Positions 34,045-59,445 are shown, counted from the first letter of the stretch. The stretch is 64,000 nt of DNA from Tetradesmus obliquus (GCA_030272155.1 CP126197.1:3092001-3156000); one strand, 5' to 3'. Translations and numbers: made by a program. The notes: generated from the letters alone by a model not told the origin.

Positions 34045-34778
34045 GCAGCAACAGCAGCATATTTAGGCCCTCTGCTTGTGAACATAGTGTGCAGGATCAG
34101 GTTTCCGATGTGACAGAGCCGTCACATGCACATCATTTGTCCAGACATTCAGTGTTACACCTGAGCAGAGCTGCCGCAACTGCTGCGCAATATTCGCGCG
34201 TCCAGCGCATTGGCTGCAGCTGCTGCAGCATGCAGGCACAACCACCGCACCCAAACATAAGCTGGCCCCGAGGAATGGAAGCTCCACCAAGCAGAATGCC
34301 CTACCACTTGCACTCACCTCTCGAACCGTCTGTACTGCCCGCCGTTGCGCTTGTCTGTTCTGTTGCAGGGGTCCCGTGGGTCTTTGTAACCAGTTTTTGC
34401 ATGTGGGTGAGGCACTGCTGTCAACATGCACTGGAACTGCAGGCACCAGAGAGGATCACGAACACAGGTGCTGCTGAACGGAGGTTACTACTTCTGTATA
34501 GCTGTAGGTGGTATCAGCAAGTGCTGTGTTTGCTATCTGCTGTGTGTGTCACAAGGAACAGTGTTCGTGCAAGCAGCTAGTCCTGTGCTGCTTCGCATGC
34601 ATCTGCTGCCCTGACAGACGCAGCCGTTGCCAGCCAGGCTAGTCAGCCAAAGGCATGCCAAATTCAACTGCAGGAAGCTGTTCAGTCCCTCAACTGAATG
34701 CATCTGACAGTGTATGAAGTCGGTAAGTACCAGCTGCTGCAACTCCGCTGCAGTGCGCACCTCTCCAGCCTTGGCCAT
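33271..34778 (-). CDS. Unrecognised 146-aa basic protein, four exons
   Basis: I do not recognise this protein. On the minus strand, exons 34778-34731, 34436-34318, 33987-33885 and 33441-33271 join in phase (0, 2, 0) through canonical GT/AG sites and close in TAG. The product starts MAKAGEVRTAAELQQL. It is rich in Lys, Arg and Asn, contains YKDPRDPCNRTDKRN and FASIDDKPIQFREDGLPI, and ends VGLVLPYANMLGLSLH. Three Cys are scattered and no signal peptide or membrane helix is clear. The third exon is preceded, in its sense, by a (CTG)n run, like other real acceptors here. Its donor edge (KPLM followed by GTGAGG) is echoed at about 33735-33800. The coherence of the chain supports a real gene; function is unknown. 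Confidence 0.55.
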
Positions 34779-35434
34779 TGTTGCTGTCAGGCCTGAAGCG
34801 CACAATCAGCCAGACTGGCTGTCAGATGAGCTCATAGTAGCGGGGAGCGTTATAAAGAAGTTGCTTTGCTGCGGGTTTGGTAGTGTAGCAGCACCTCTGC
34901 TCCTGCTTACCATGCGTCACATGCTTGGGACTCCTGCTTGTAGCAGGGCTGCTTGTCACCTGCTGGCCCTCGCTGCTGGCTGCCCGTTGTATCTGCCTGT
35001 GAGGTCGCAGCCATGCCCTGGGGTCCTCCTTTTCCTTCATGTTTGTTACTCTAGGCAGCTACATACCCTAAGGACCTTGAGGACACACTGGCCTTTGCTA
35101 CCTTGTCAGGGTGTGCAGCAGAACTGGTGTCGTGTTTGCTTTCTCGGACTCGACCGATGTTTGTAGGGATATGAATAGCAGTCAAAGCGCTTAAAAAGCA
35201 TGTACGCAACTGATGAGACATACACAGGACGTCTCTGTGAACATTCAAAAACACTGTAGCAAGGGTCTTGTCAAACCACGCACTCACGTTCCCGCTCAAT
35301 CCCGCACTCTGCCACGGCACTTCTGCGAGCTTGTACACATCAGATACGTCTGCTTCACTCTCAATGAGCTATACGCTTGCGCACATGACCCTGGCTGATG
35401 CGGTGCCCTCTTCTTTCCTTCCTTGAACAGTAGA
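34779..35434. promoter_or_regulatory. Shared upstream region of divergent 146-aa gene and OPR-like gene
   Basis: This 656-bp gap lies between two divergent start codons and has no supported exon. It should hold both promoters. Confidence 0.35.
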
Positions 35435-37549
35435 ATGGCGATGTTTGCCAGGATATCAGGTGAGGGTTGTAAAGCTGCACACGTGGTTAGCTGCAGCTGC
35501 TGCATGGTGGTGCTGACATATCCAGCCTTTCTGTTCTGCTGCGTGCAGGCTCGCTAGATCTGGTTGTGGACGATGGATACTCCGCTGTACCTCCCAACTC
35601 TTGGATGTGGACGGAGCAGAGCGTCGCTGCTTCGCGGAGAAGGCTCGGCTGGTGCGTTGCAGGACACCCACCAGTGGTTTGGTTGCAGCACCAGTGCATG
35701 AAATGCATCCACCGAGCCACCCAGCCGCACTTTGAACGTCCAGGCCTAGCTATTGTCTTCCCTGCAGCAGCATGTGCGCATGGGGTCCGTGCCACTCACC
35801 ACTGCTGCCCCTGCTGCTGCTACTGCTGCTGCTCTCCTGCACACATCGCTTGTTTCTGTTGTGCAGTGCGCCTTTTCAGCACCCCAGCTCCAGCAGCAAG
35901 GGCAGCAGCCAGGCACAGCAGGACCACCGTGGTGCACTGCTAGTTTGCCGCGCAGGCCGCAGGCAGCAGCAGCGGCAAGGGCAGGGCTCTGTCAAGCGCA
36001 CAGCTATGCGCAGGAGCACACCAGGGGTGAGACTGCACACCAAAGCGAGCACATCCGAGCAGCATTGCGTTGCTGTTGCTGTTGCTGCCTTGGCATTGGA
36101 CGCGGCTGTGTGGTTGGTAGTCTGTATCTTCATCCTGTGCGTTGACTCGCCCGCATGCAGCCGTGTGCCCTGTCGTACCAGCTGTGTGCACAAGATGGCC
36201 TTCCATACTCAGATTTGTGTCCTGTCAGTCAACCTGCGCACACTGCACAACGATCATCAGCCAATGGCCCCCTGCCCTGTCCTGTCCTGCAGCACTTCTT
36301 GCGCCATGCCAGCGGGAGCAGCAGCAGCAGCAGCTTCCTGCAAGCACAGTACCCCCAGCCTCAGCAGCAGCAGCAGCAGCAGCAGCGCCAGCCTCCAGTG
36401 GACCCTGCTGTCCTCACAGCCTGCATCAATGCAGCAGTTCACTACCATGAGTTAGAAGCCCTCTGCAACACGTTCCTGCACAACCAGGCATTCAACAGCA
36501 AGCACGCAGCAGCAGTGATCGGCAGGTTGCACTGCGTGAGTAGCAGGCGGGGCAGCAGTCAGCTGCTGCTGGTGGAGCTGCTGGCAGCAAAGCTGCGGTC
36601 ACTTGCCTCAGCAGCGGCAGCAGCAACTTCGTGCAGCAGCCAACAGCAGCAGCAGCCGCAGCTGCTAGATGCTGCTGATGCAGCCGCGGTGTGCTGGGGC
36701 TTTGCAAGGGTGGGCTACCAGGCAGATGCTGCGCTGCTGCAGCAGCTGCTGCAGCAGTTTTGGAGCAGCTACAGCCAGCAGCAGCAGCAGCAATCTGACA
36801 GCAGCATCACCAACCGCAGCAGCAGCAGCAGCAGCAGGCACAAGGACCTAGCTCAGTTAGCCGCAGGGCTTGCTGGCCAAGGTTTCAGGGACCCTGATAC
36901 CTGGGCGCAGCTCAGATCAGCAGCAGTCCCCGCACTGCCTGATTTGCAGCCTGACAGCCTGCAGCAGCTTGTGTGGGCACTGGCAACGGCACAGGCCTCT
37001 GATGCAGCCACCACTGCAGCAGTAGCTGGCGCAGTGATGGAAAAGCTGCAGGGGTTTGCAGCTGAGCAGCTGGCCCAGGTGGTGTGGTGCCTGCATGTGC
37101 TGGGCTGCGAAAGCAGCGAGCTGTTCGAAGCAGCAGCGCAGCAGATGGTTGTGCAGATAGAAGGGAGGCAGGCAACAGCAGACAGCAGCAGCAGCAGGAG
37201 CTGTGCAAGCTTGGCCAAGGACCGGACAGCAGCAGCAGCACCCCAGCAGCAGCAGCAGCAGCGGCTGGTGCCACTGCATCGGCCACCACTGCCGCCTCAG
37301 CAGCAGCACCACAGCAGCAAGCTGCAGCAGATCGTGCTGCAGCTGCCAGCGCAGCGCAAGAGCCACCAACATAGCAAGAAGCAGCAGCATGCAGCAGCGG
37401 CAGCAGCAGCAGTGCAAGGCCGGTTGGGTCGCACTGCTGCTGACTTGTGCATTGCTGCTGCCAGCCAGGCTTACAGCGTGCTAGAGAAGTACGACCCGCT
37501 GCTGTGCACCCTGGCTCTGTACAGAGACTACCTGCAGCCAGCACATTGA
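35435..37549 (+). CDS. OPR/FASTK-like helical-repeat protein (probable organelle RNA-binding)
   Basis: Exons 35435-35459, 35549-35651, 35867-36026 and 36293-37549 join in phase and give 514 aa. The last exon encodes repeated helical units of the degenerate type seen in octotricopeptide/FASTK-like proteins: AAAVCWGFARVGYQ, LAQLAAGLAGQGF, DSLQQLVWALATAQ and EQLAQVVWCLHVLG. Such proteins bind organelle RNA and are numerous in chlorophyte algae, where they control stability or translation of single chloroplast or mitochondrial transcripts (family knowledge). Gln/Ser and Ala-rich linkers separate the repeats. The end (AADLCIAAASQAYSVLEK) shows no clear RAP domain. Residues 43-96 are basic and Ser/Gln-rich, but the beginning is not a classic transit peptide, so the first two small exons are the least certain part. 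Confidence 0.65.
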
Positions 37550-38777
37550 ACAGCCCAGCTCATTCGAGTCTTCACGTGAAATGGTGCAGCAGCAGCAGCA
37601 GCAGCATGATGAGGGTCAAGAGGTTGTGTGCTGATGTACTTGTACAGCACGGTGTTGAGTGCTTTTATGTGTATCCTGACAGTGGGTGGTCTGGCCCACG
37701 GGCTTTCGTGTATGTTTTAGTGACATCGTAGTGAGCATGAGGGCGTACTATAGTGTGAGGGTGTGTGTAGCATAGTATGGCTGGCATCAGGCATTGTATA
37801 TTATATGGCATTTTGAGGGTGCGAAGAACGTGATGCAGTGTTGAGCATCTTGTGTGAGCAAAGCAGCAGCCAGTCCTTTGCTGTGGGGGAACAACCCATT
37901 GTGCTGCTGTGCTTTATTAGAAGGGGTGGCTTTGGCCACGCACGACAGTTGCAGCATGTCAAGGACACATATGTATTTGGTGAGGCTGCTATAGTCATGT
38001 GAATAACATGGCAGCCTTGACACCACACTCGAGCCATGCCGCAGCTGCATCATGCTGCAGCCTGAGCTGGTTAGATTGGGCCAGGCAGTAGCAGGCGGTC
38101 ACTGGCTCAGCTCTGTATCAGCATCTGGAGACAAGCAGGACTGTGCGTGGCTGCGCCAGCAGGAAGCAGTGTGGTGCACACCAGCACAGCGGGTGTGATG
38201 CTAATGTGTTGTTGCTAAGTCTCATTTGGTAACATGGTTTTAGTGATGGCATCCCCCCGTGTACCGGTACAGGTACCTGTCGAGCAGGGGTTGTTCCAAT
38301 CAAATGCCTGTAGCATTGAAGGAAGAGGGCGCAGGAGGGCTGCTGTACTTGCAGTCAGAATTAGGGGCTAATTGCCATAGTGCAGCTTGCCGGTGTGCTA
38401 GAGTAACTGGCTGACTCCTTTGGATGATTGTGGGCTGTGGCTGAGCCTGTCATTGGCTCAAAAACGGGCGGTGTTCTCGTCGTGTAACACACAATTTTAT
38501 CAAAGGCCTGTAGCATTGAAGGACGTGCAATCACTCTGCCAACATGGTGGGATGTACAGGCACCATGGGCGCACGGAGAGGAACATGAGGTGGTTACATA
38601 AGCGGTTGCCAACCGCTGACACTGAGTGTCAGCTGCTGCAGGAGCTGCTGTTGCTGGGTGACCCGCAGTCCAGCACACCTGTTAACGGCGCTGCCCACAA
38701 TGCATTCACATTGCGCAGCCTGCTGTCACCTTGTCTCCATTACCTACAACAGAACCAGCTGGGGATCCGTGCACGCA
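37550..38777. other. Intergenic stretch between convergent OPR-like and LRRC47-like genes
   Basis: No exon is supported. A 22-bp piece (about CCTGTAGCATTGAAGGA) occurs twice, near 38306 and 38507. A segment of about 45 bp at 38441-38490, starting GAGCCTGTCATTGGCTC, recurs near 62029. Confidence 0.5.
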
Positions 38778-41700
38778 TCACCGCGGGAAGATGGAGCGCA
38801 CGTGGCCAGTGCCCAGCGTCAGCATGCGCACCGGTGACACCTGCAGCTGCTGCTCTACACCCGCTGCTGCTGCCGCTGCGCTGCATGCTTTGCCGTATTG
38901 CTCCAGGAACTCGAGTGCTGCCTTCTGAGCAGCCTCCAGGCTCTCAGAGCTGCTCACCTCCAGCAGCACCTGCAGAACGGCAGCAGGGCAGAGCAGCAGA
39001 TCTAGTTGTCAGTGCCTGTGTTGTGTCCCCAGATACAGCATGATGTAGAAGACCAGGCTCTCAAAGCTGCTCACCTCCAGCAGCACCTGCAGCACAGGAA
39101 CACAGCACAACATGGCTACGTATCAGTGCTTGCCTTTACATTGCAGAAAAGACACAAGAGATCAGGCTCTCCGAGCTGCTCATCTCCAGCAGCACCTGCA
39201 CCACAGGAACACAGCAAAACATACCTATGTATCAGTACCTGCCTTTACAATGCAGAAAGGGCAAAAGAGATCAGGATCTGCGAGCTGCTGACCTCCAGCA
39301 GCACCTGCAGCACAGGAGCATAACAAAATGTAGATATGTTTCAGTGCTTGCCTTTGCATTGCACAAAAGGCACAAGAAAACAGGCTCTGCGAGCTGCTCA
39401 CTTCCAGCAGCACCTGCACAGCGCGGCAACATGGCAGAGCAATCATATTTGGTCGGTGCGCACTTTTGCAACGCGCTGTGCTGACAGCATGCCGTGGCCT
39501 TTCCACCAGCATGCCATGCAGCACAACTGCACGCAAAGCAACAATCGAAGGAAAGAACAGCGCGCACCTGCTGCGTCTCTGGCGTCACTTTGCAGTGCTC
39601 CGCGTTGATGACGGGTGACACGCTCAGCACCGCCTGCGCTGAGTCACGCAGCACGGCAAACAGCGGCGCTGCCTTGCTGGGCTTGTCCTGGATGTAGGAC
39701 AGGTACCTGCGGGGTGGCACACAGCATCAGTTCTATAGTTATGCCTTTAAAGACAGAAAACCAAGCAACAAACACGTTCCACACGGCGAGACCAGGTTTG
39801 CAACAGAGCTCGTCCTGTGAGGCCTCGCAGTTGTTTTGCCGGAGCATGATAGTTGCCTCCCTTGATTAACAAACTCGAGATAGACCTTATGCGGATGTTT
39901 GTGCTGCTCCACACTTGGCAACCGATGCAAAGCCAGCCCGCTACTCACTTGAGCATGCTCCTATCTCCAGCAAAGTACTGCGGCAGCTGGTCGGCCGTCA
40001 CCGCCTGACCCAGCTTGAAGCGGCTCGCTGCTGCTGCTGCCGCTGCTGCATCCTCTGCTGAGTCGCCAGCAGCAGCAGCGGCGGCATCTGCATCTCTAGC
40101 TAAAGGCACAAAGCTGATGTCTGCTGGTGCTAGCGCCTCATAATGCAGCGGCAGCTGGAGTTTGTCCATGTCATGTGTGCCGATGGCTGCTGCTGCGCGC
40201 TTGTTACACAGAGGCGACTCGTGGATGGACGTCTGCAGCGCTATGAAGTTCTCGAAGAGGCCAGGCAGGGCTGCGAAGTTCACGCCGCGAAGAACGGCAC
40301 ACACCAGGTGCGGGCGCACGCCTGCAGCAGCAATGTCATGGAACAGCATGACGGGTTATGGGCAAAAAAACAGGTGCTTCTTGTAGCCAGGTCTTCTGTC
40401 CTTGCTTTGCCTTGCCTTGCCTTGCCTTGCCTTGCCTTGCCTTGCCTTGCCTCTGCCTCCGCTGCTGCTATATTGCTGCTGTAGTGCTGCTGCTGCTGCT
40501 GCAGCTGCTGCTCACCTTCAACCTCTGGATGCAAATATGTTCTAGCTGAGCACGACCTCTGCCTTGTAAAATGTGTGCCCACCCTCGTCTGAAACTGCTG
40601 CTGCTGCTGCCGGTGCTGTTGCTGCTCACCTTTCACCTCTGGGTGCACATGCACATCAAAGTTGCTGTCCTTCTCCACCGGCAGCAGCCTGTAGGAGCGA
40701 GCAGCAGCCGCGGCAGCAGCCAGCGCCAGCTTGCTCATCGCCGCTGCTGCCTCTGCCTCTGATTCTTTGCTGGGCGGAGCTCCGTGCTTCTTAATGTGTG
40801 TGATGATGTTCTTCAGGCGGCCCTCCTTGAGCACCTGCAGTGGTATCAGGGTGTGTGCAAGTTTCAAGGGTGGTTCAGGCACATGAGGTGGTGTTCAGAA
40901 GGAGGCTGTCTGTCACTTGTCGATAAGGCGGCCCTCCTTGAGCACCTATGGTTTTGTGGTTGGAGGCAAGGGGTCAGGCAGGGGTTTAGACCGGCACCTG
41001 GACTAGGGTTGAGAGGGAGGGCAAGCTGAGTGTGGTGATGTTCTTCAGGCGGCCTTCTTGAGCACCTGCGGTTTTGTAGTTGTGTGCAAGGTGCGGGCAG
41101 GGGTTTAGACCGGCATATGGATTGGCGTTTTGGGAAGGCCAAGCTGTGTGTGATGTACTGATGCAGCAACGCGTACGCTGTGCTGCAGTACCTGTGCCTT
41201 CTCAGCTTGGTTGCTGTTGAGGTGTCAAATGCATGTGGCAACTATGATAGAATGAGCACAGATGGGTCGCTGGCACAACAGCTTTGCATGTGGTAATCAT
41301 GTCACCTGCTACAGCAGTGCGCAGTCTCAGCTTGGGCATCTTCTTGTCATCAAAGGGGTTGCCCTCCATCTTGCACTTTTGTGAAGACTGGCAAACAACA
41401 ACAGCATAGATGTGATGTAGGTGTTACTACAGTTTGCTCGTACCTTGGGCATCTTCTTGTCATCAAAGGGGTTGCCCTCCAGCAGCAGCGACTTCAGCTT
41501 CGGCGCAGACGCCAGCTCCTGCAGGGCAGCGGGGCAGCAGGCCAGGCAGCAGCACGCTTGGAGACAGCTGCTTTGACAGTGCGGCCAAACACTGCCACAT
41601 CACCGCACACAAGCACACAGAAGAACACCACTGATGCACAGACTTGAGCTTCGGCGCAGACGCCAGCTCCTGCAGGTCCGCAGGACAGCAGGCCAGCCAG

Positions 41701-43619
41701 CAGCACGCTTTGAAGCAGCTGCTTCGACAGTGCGGCCAGCCACTGCCACATCAACGCACATAAGCACACAGAAGAGCACCGCTGATGCAGAGACTTGAGC
41801 TTCGGGGCAGACGCCAGCTCCTGCAGGGCCGCAGGGCCGCAGGCCAGCCGGCAGCACGCATTGAAAGCTGCTTTGACAGTGCGGCCAAACGCTGCCACAT
41901 CAACACACACAAGCACACAGAAGAACACCACTGATGCAGAGACTTGAGCTTTGGGGCAGACGCCAGCTCCTGCAGCGCAGCAGGACAGCCGGCCGCAAGC
42001 GTTGACCCAATTGGTCAGATGCTGTTCAGGATCGCCACAAATTGGCTGCTTGTCACTAGGCAGATGCCGCAGCCTGGACAAGACCTTGGGCACAACTCGA
42101 TGTGGCATGTAAGGCGGCAATGCGCAGTGCGCCCTGGGCACCGCTGGAGCGGCTGCTGGAGCTGCTGGAGCTGCTGGAGCTGCTGCGCCATGGGCAACGC
42201 TGGAGCGGCTGCTGCAACTTTAGATACACACACGCACCTGTGGCACGGCTGTCAGTGCGCAGTGAGCCATGGCTAGGTCCAGCAGCCAACTGGCCGCACC
42301 TGGCTGCAACACACTGCTTGCACAAACTCACACGTTCCCTGAAAGTTCTGCCAGCAAGGCAAAGCACAGATTCTCTGTCACACCCTTTGTGTCACACCCT
42401 TTGTGTCACACCCTTTGTGTCACACCCTTTGTGTCACACCCAAACCCTTGGCAGCTGCCACTTGCAGGGTGTGGCCTGGAGGGCCGCACTGCTGCGGGCA
42501 TCACATCAAAACACACCTGTGGCACTGCTGTCAGTGCGCAGTGGGCCATGGCCAGGTCCAGCAGCCCGGTGAGCTTGCTGACAGCTTGGCAATCGCTGAT
42601 ATCATGGTGCATACTTTATCAGGCACACACACCTGTGGCCACGCTGTCAGCGCGCAATGGGGGTGACCGCACTGCTACTAACATCCAATCAAAGCGCACC
42701 TGAGGCACCGCAGTCAACATGCAGGGGGCTATAACCGCATTGCTACCAAAATCACCCAAAACACACCTGTGGCACTGCTGTCAGCGCGCAGTGGGCCATG
42801 GCCAGGTCCAGCAGCCCGGTGAGCTTGCTGATGCCGCCAGGCAGCTGCGTGATGGGATTGTGGCTGGCCACAAGAGTGGACAGCTTGGGCAGCTTCACCA
42901 GGCAGCGAGGCAGCGCCTGCGGCAGGGTGGCAGAAGGTCAAAGGTACGTCAAGCAGCTTCAGTGACATTGTGCGTTTGAAACAGCAGCTGAGCATGCGCT
43001 TGGGCAGCTTTACCAGGCAGCAAGGCAGCGCGTGCCATTGTGATAAGGTAGGAGGGTGCACAGCTGGGTTGAGCAGGCAGCTTGTGCGACATCATGCTTT
43101 TGAACCGGCTGAGCGTGTCTGGCAGGGTACGTAGGACTCTGCAAGTGTGCTTGTGAATGATGGCTTTTTTTGCTTTTTCTGAATGCAGGTGCCACTAGCA
43201 CACTTGGTGAACTGCGGTCCCACCTGCAGCTGGTTGTAGCCTATGTTGAGCACGTGCAGCTCCTTCGCATCAATCAGCGACTCTGATACACTGGTCAGCT
43301 GCAGCCCGCCAGCAGCAGCAGCAGCAGTCCATTTGCAGCAGCAACAACCGTGGATTGACAAATAAAGAAGAGAAGCAGGCATGCTACCAGTGCCAGCAGC
43401 TGCACAACGTAGCTCTGCTGCTTGCGATCCGCCATGCCGCCGTGCTCATCACGTACAAACTGCGCATGCCAGCATCGGCATCCACGAAGCGCAGCAGCTG
43501 CACTGCGCTTGCATTGACCACTATTGTGCTGGTGGTCTCGCACCTTGTTGCGGCTGACATTGAGGGTGTGCAGCTTGGGCAGGCTGAAGAGGCCCTCAGG
43601 CAGCACCTCAAGTGCATTG

Positions 43620-43681
<62 letters not shown>

Positions 43682-44672
43682 GTGCAGCTGCATATGAGTC
43701 CGTTGACGCCGTGGAGCCGTCAGCACAGCTGTAAAACACTACTAGTGGTAAGCAGCAGACCTCCGCACCTAAGCAGCAGACCTCCGCACCGCCCTATGGT
43801 CCAGCTGCTTGCACAGACTGTACAGACATGCAGGTAACAAGCACCATGCAGTGTAGTGTCTTTAAAAGGCATTAGTGATCCTAGCTGCCGTGTGATGTTG
43901 TATTTCAAGCGCGCGCACATGCCTAGGTGTGCACTTCCTGTTGCAGCTGCTGCTAGCCTGGCAGGGCCTGTACAGATGCTGATACACCAGCCCATCTCTT
44001 TTTCCTCTTGTTCAAGTCCAGCTCAGTGTGCAAAGCAGCAGCTGCCAGTTTCGGAGCTGCAGCCTGCTGCGGCTACAGCATGTATGCTGAAGATCACACA
44101 CCTTCCACGATTAGGGTGCGCAGCAGTGGCAGGCTGCAGATGCTGTCAGGCAGTGAAGCCAGCCCATTGTTTGTCACCAGCAGCTCTGCAGCAAGTAGCA
44201 GTAGTACTGACATGTGTCAGTTGATGCGCAGCCATTGCCGTGGCACTGCCATGGTAGCACGCTGGCAGTTGCTCTGCTTGGTAGGCTTCGATTTGGATTA
44301 CGGGTCACTGCTGTTCCGTGCTACGTTGATGAATTACTCCACAATGCATCTAGGAAATGCTGCAAAGTATGTATGCAGCAGCGGTGCAAGCAAACCATAA
44401 ATGCACAGCAGGTGTCCCTGCTGCTGCTGCTGCTGCTGAAGCTGCTTCACATGCCATGCACCCCACTCACCGTGCAGCTGCGTAACCTGACCTAAGCTCT
44501 GAGGCAGCTCCGTCAGCTGTGCGCAACCAGACAGCTCGGCAAACGTGAGGAAGCTTGGCAGCTGCTCTGGCACTTTGCCGCTGCTCTCTTCAAGCCGCTG
44601 CTCCAGCGTCTTGCCAGTGACACGCAGCTCATGCTTGTTGTTATCTACACAAGCTTGTACCTCCGGCCACAT
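38778..44672 (-). CDS. LRRC47-like protein: leucine-rich repeats plus B3/B4 tRNA-binding domain
   Basis: Ten minus-strand exons (44672-44471, 44185-44102, 43620-43544, 43298-43224, 42916-42767, 41518-41444, 40834-40630, 40321-39949, 39706-39568, 38969-38778) join in phase and give 523 aa. It begins MWPEVQACVDNNKHELRVTG. Residues about 50-220 hold LRRs such as LPLLRTLIV, LFSLPKLHTLNVSRNKV and LVKLPKLSTLVASHNPITQLP, ending LLLEGNPFDDKKMPK. The second half matches the B3/B4 domain shared by Phe-tRNA synthetase beta and LRRC47: LKNIITHIKKHG, DSNFDVHVHPEVKG, VRPHLVCAVLRGVNF, ending VLLEVSSSESL and VRMLTLGTGHVRSIFPR. Its role in any organism is poorly defined; a ribosome- or tRNA-related role is only suggested by the domain. 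Exon 3 follows a (CTG)n run in its own sense. At least four exons have echoes. Confidence 0.85.
39035..39425 (-). repeat. Echo array of LRRC47-like last exon start and acceptor
   Basis: Four copies of the last exon start with its acceptor (plus-strand text of the type CTGCTCACCTCCAGCAGCAC followed by CTGCA) lie at about 39060-39092, 39172-39202, 39282-39312 and 39390-39420, in the intron before the real exon start (38969). Spacing is about 110-119 bp. A weakly matching fifth period is not claimed. Confidence 0.85.
40401..40452. repeat. (CCTTG)n microsatellite
   Basis: About nine units of CCTTG in an intron of the LRRC47-like gene. Confidence 0.9.
40915..41075 (-). repeat. Echoes of LRRC47-like exon 7 start
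   Basis: Two copies of the exon start (plus text AGGCGGCCCTCCTTGAGCAC at 40926-40945 and AGGCGGCCTTCTTGAGCACC at about 41048-41067) lie upstream, in gene sense, of the real exon (40834). Confidence 0.8.
41325..42005 (-). repeat. Echo array around LRRC47-like exon 6 (LRR)
   Basis: The acceptor edge GACGCCAGCTCCTGCAG occurs four times with offsets 151, 151 and 149 bp (anchor positions 41511, 41662, 41813, 41962). Only the 41444-41518 copy carries the complete exon. A separate copy of the exon's other end, coding EGNPFDDKKMPK, lies at 41325-41381 on the donor side. One exon is therefore echoed on both sides. Confidence 0.9.
42225..42720 (-). repeat. Echo array of LRRC47-like exon 5 end and donor
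   Basis: Copies of the exon 5 donor edge (plus text ACACACCTGTGGCACTGCTG ...) lie near 42232-42290, 42513-42590, 42630-42662 and 42690-42725; the real edge is at 42761. The 42513 copy is nearly identical for about 75 bp. A 14-bp tandem repeat (CACACCCTTTGTGT, about 4.5 copies) at 42379-42441 lies within the same intron. Confidence 0.85.
43621..43681 (-). repeat. (CTG)n run, in gene sense, at LRRC47-like exon 3 acceptor
   Basis: The plus strand shows a CAG run. Read in the direction of the gene it is CTG repeats leading into the CCAG acceptor at 43620. Confidence 0.85.
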
Positions 44673-46113
44673 TGCGTGCGATCAGACGCCTAGAGGCCAA
44701 GATCGCCGAGACAGTTGTGGCACGCACGGAGACCAATGATGGGAGGAGATAGCAGCTGCACCTTTCGCTTCACGGCTGGATTTGAGGCGAATACGTGTAC
44801 GCTGTCGCCTGTCGTGTTTGCATCATGTCGGCTTGCATAGCACCAGCTGATAACAGGGAAATGTACTGCCTTTGTCATTCAATGTTTCAGGCTTTATGTG
44901 AAGAGCAGCACCGCAGCAGAAGGGGCCTTGAAATGGAAAAAAGGGAATAAACGCACCTCTTGTTTCCATTGGGAGACGGGCAGGAGTGGGAGCTATCTGT
45001 GGGAGGCGGTGCTTGCCCTGCGGTGCAAATGGCTGACTCGGACTTTTCTCCAGAAAGGTAGCAATATCGGACTTGTATAGCGGATCAAAAACAGGTTGGC
45101 ATGGCACGTGCAATTCTAGATGTAATACACCATAACAGCAGGTTGCGGGGTAGGGCAAAGAAAATTGATGTGTTTGTGGCGCCGTGTGGTGGGGTCACGG
45201 TGGTACTTCAAAATTGACGTCATCAACGCAGCGGCAGATCCTGCAGACCCTGGAGCGCTATCAGATGGCTCAGTTTCTGCTACAGTCGCGTGTTCAGCCA
45301 CCTGCCAGGCTGGTCGATTCCAGGCAGCAGCATGCCATCAGTGCCACTAGAGGAATTTGGGTTCAGGCGGAGGGATATGCCAGGCTCACTTGGCAGCAGG
45401 CCCCCACAATGAAGTTCCTTTTAGACCCTTACATTGATCAGCAACCTAAACATACATAAACAATCGTTTATCATTGGCAGTGACAATGGATGACACCCGA
45501 GCAGTTGAGCAGCTGACGTGGCGAGTGTCATTCACGACGTGCTGTTCACCTGCGATAGTTGAAGAACCTGTCGCAAGCATAACAAAAGTCAAGCAGTTCG
45601 TATGGATTGGATTATATAACGATTGGAACGCTCTACTGTCGATGTGTTTTCGAATTCTGTATTGACGCACTCACAGGCGTGCCACGCCGTTCAGGAACAT
45701 GACATATTGCTGAAAGATTGCCAAGTATCATAGGGAGATGCATTTGCCGCTCGCACAGGGCGTACTGGGTGCAAGGTGGGCGCTTCAGGCGTGCACGGGA
45801 GGAGGCATGCGCACTACGTTGATGTCGATTAATGTTCTGTGTCCCACACGTCTGCTTAGAGTTTTGAAGTACCAGCACAAGCTGCTGCGTCCTTCTGCAA
45901 GCACAACCCTAGAGCTTCCGAAACGTTTTATGCCCCAGTCCTCCTAGCGCTGTAAACATGACCTAGGTACTCATCTTGGTAGAGTAAGAAGCTGTTATCG
46001 CCTTTACAACCCGCAGGAGTCTGGCTGGGCACCAGCAGCTGCAGCAACATCTTTGGCAGCAGCATCCTTGGCAGCAGCCTGGAAGCAGAGCATGCAACCT
46101 TCAACCTTCAACC
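44673..46113. promoter_or_regulatory. Shared upstream region of divergent LRRC47-like and PFOR genes
   Basis: This 1.44-kb gap separates divergent starts and has no supported exon. A 60-aa open frame starting with ATG near 45486 lacks any recognisable feature. Promoters and 5' UTRs of both genes should lie here. Anaerobic control of PFOR would be expected from family knowledge, but no element could be identified by eye. Confidence 0.45.

Positions 46114-59445
<13,332 letters not shown>

Noticed and set aside
41165..41225. Small linking exon between LRR exon 6 and exon 7 of the LRRC47-like gene
   Set aside because: No acceptor and donor pair keeps frame, while direct joining of exons 6 and 7 is in phase and gives a sensible sequence.
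45486..45664. Short ORF starting MDDTRAVEQL between LRRC47-like and PFOR genes
   Set aside because: About 59 residues with no partner exon, domain or composition signal; likely chance.
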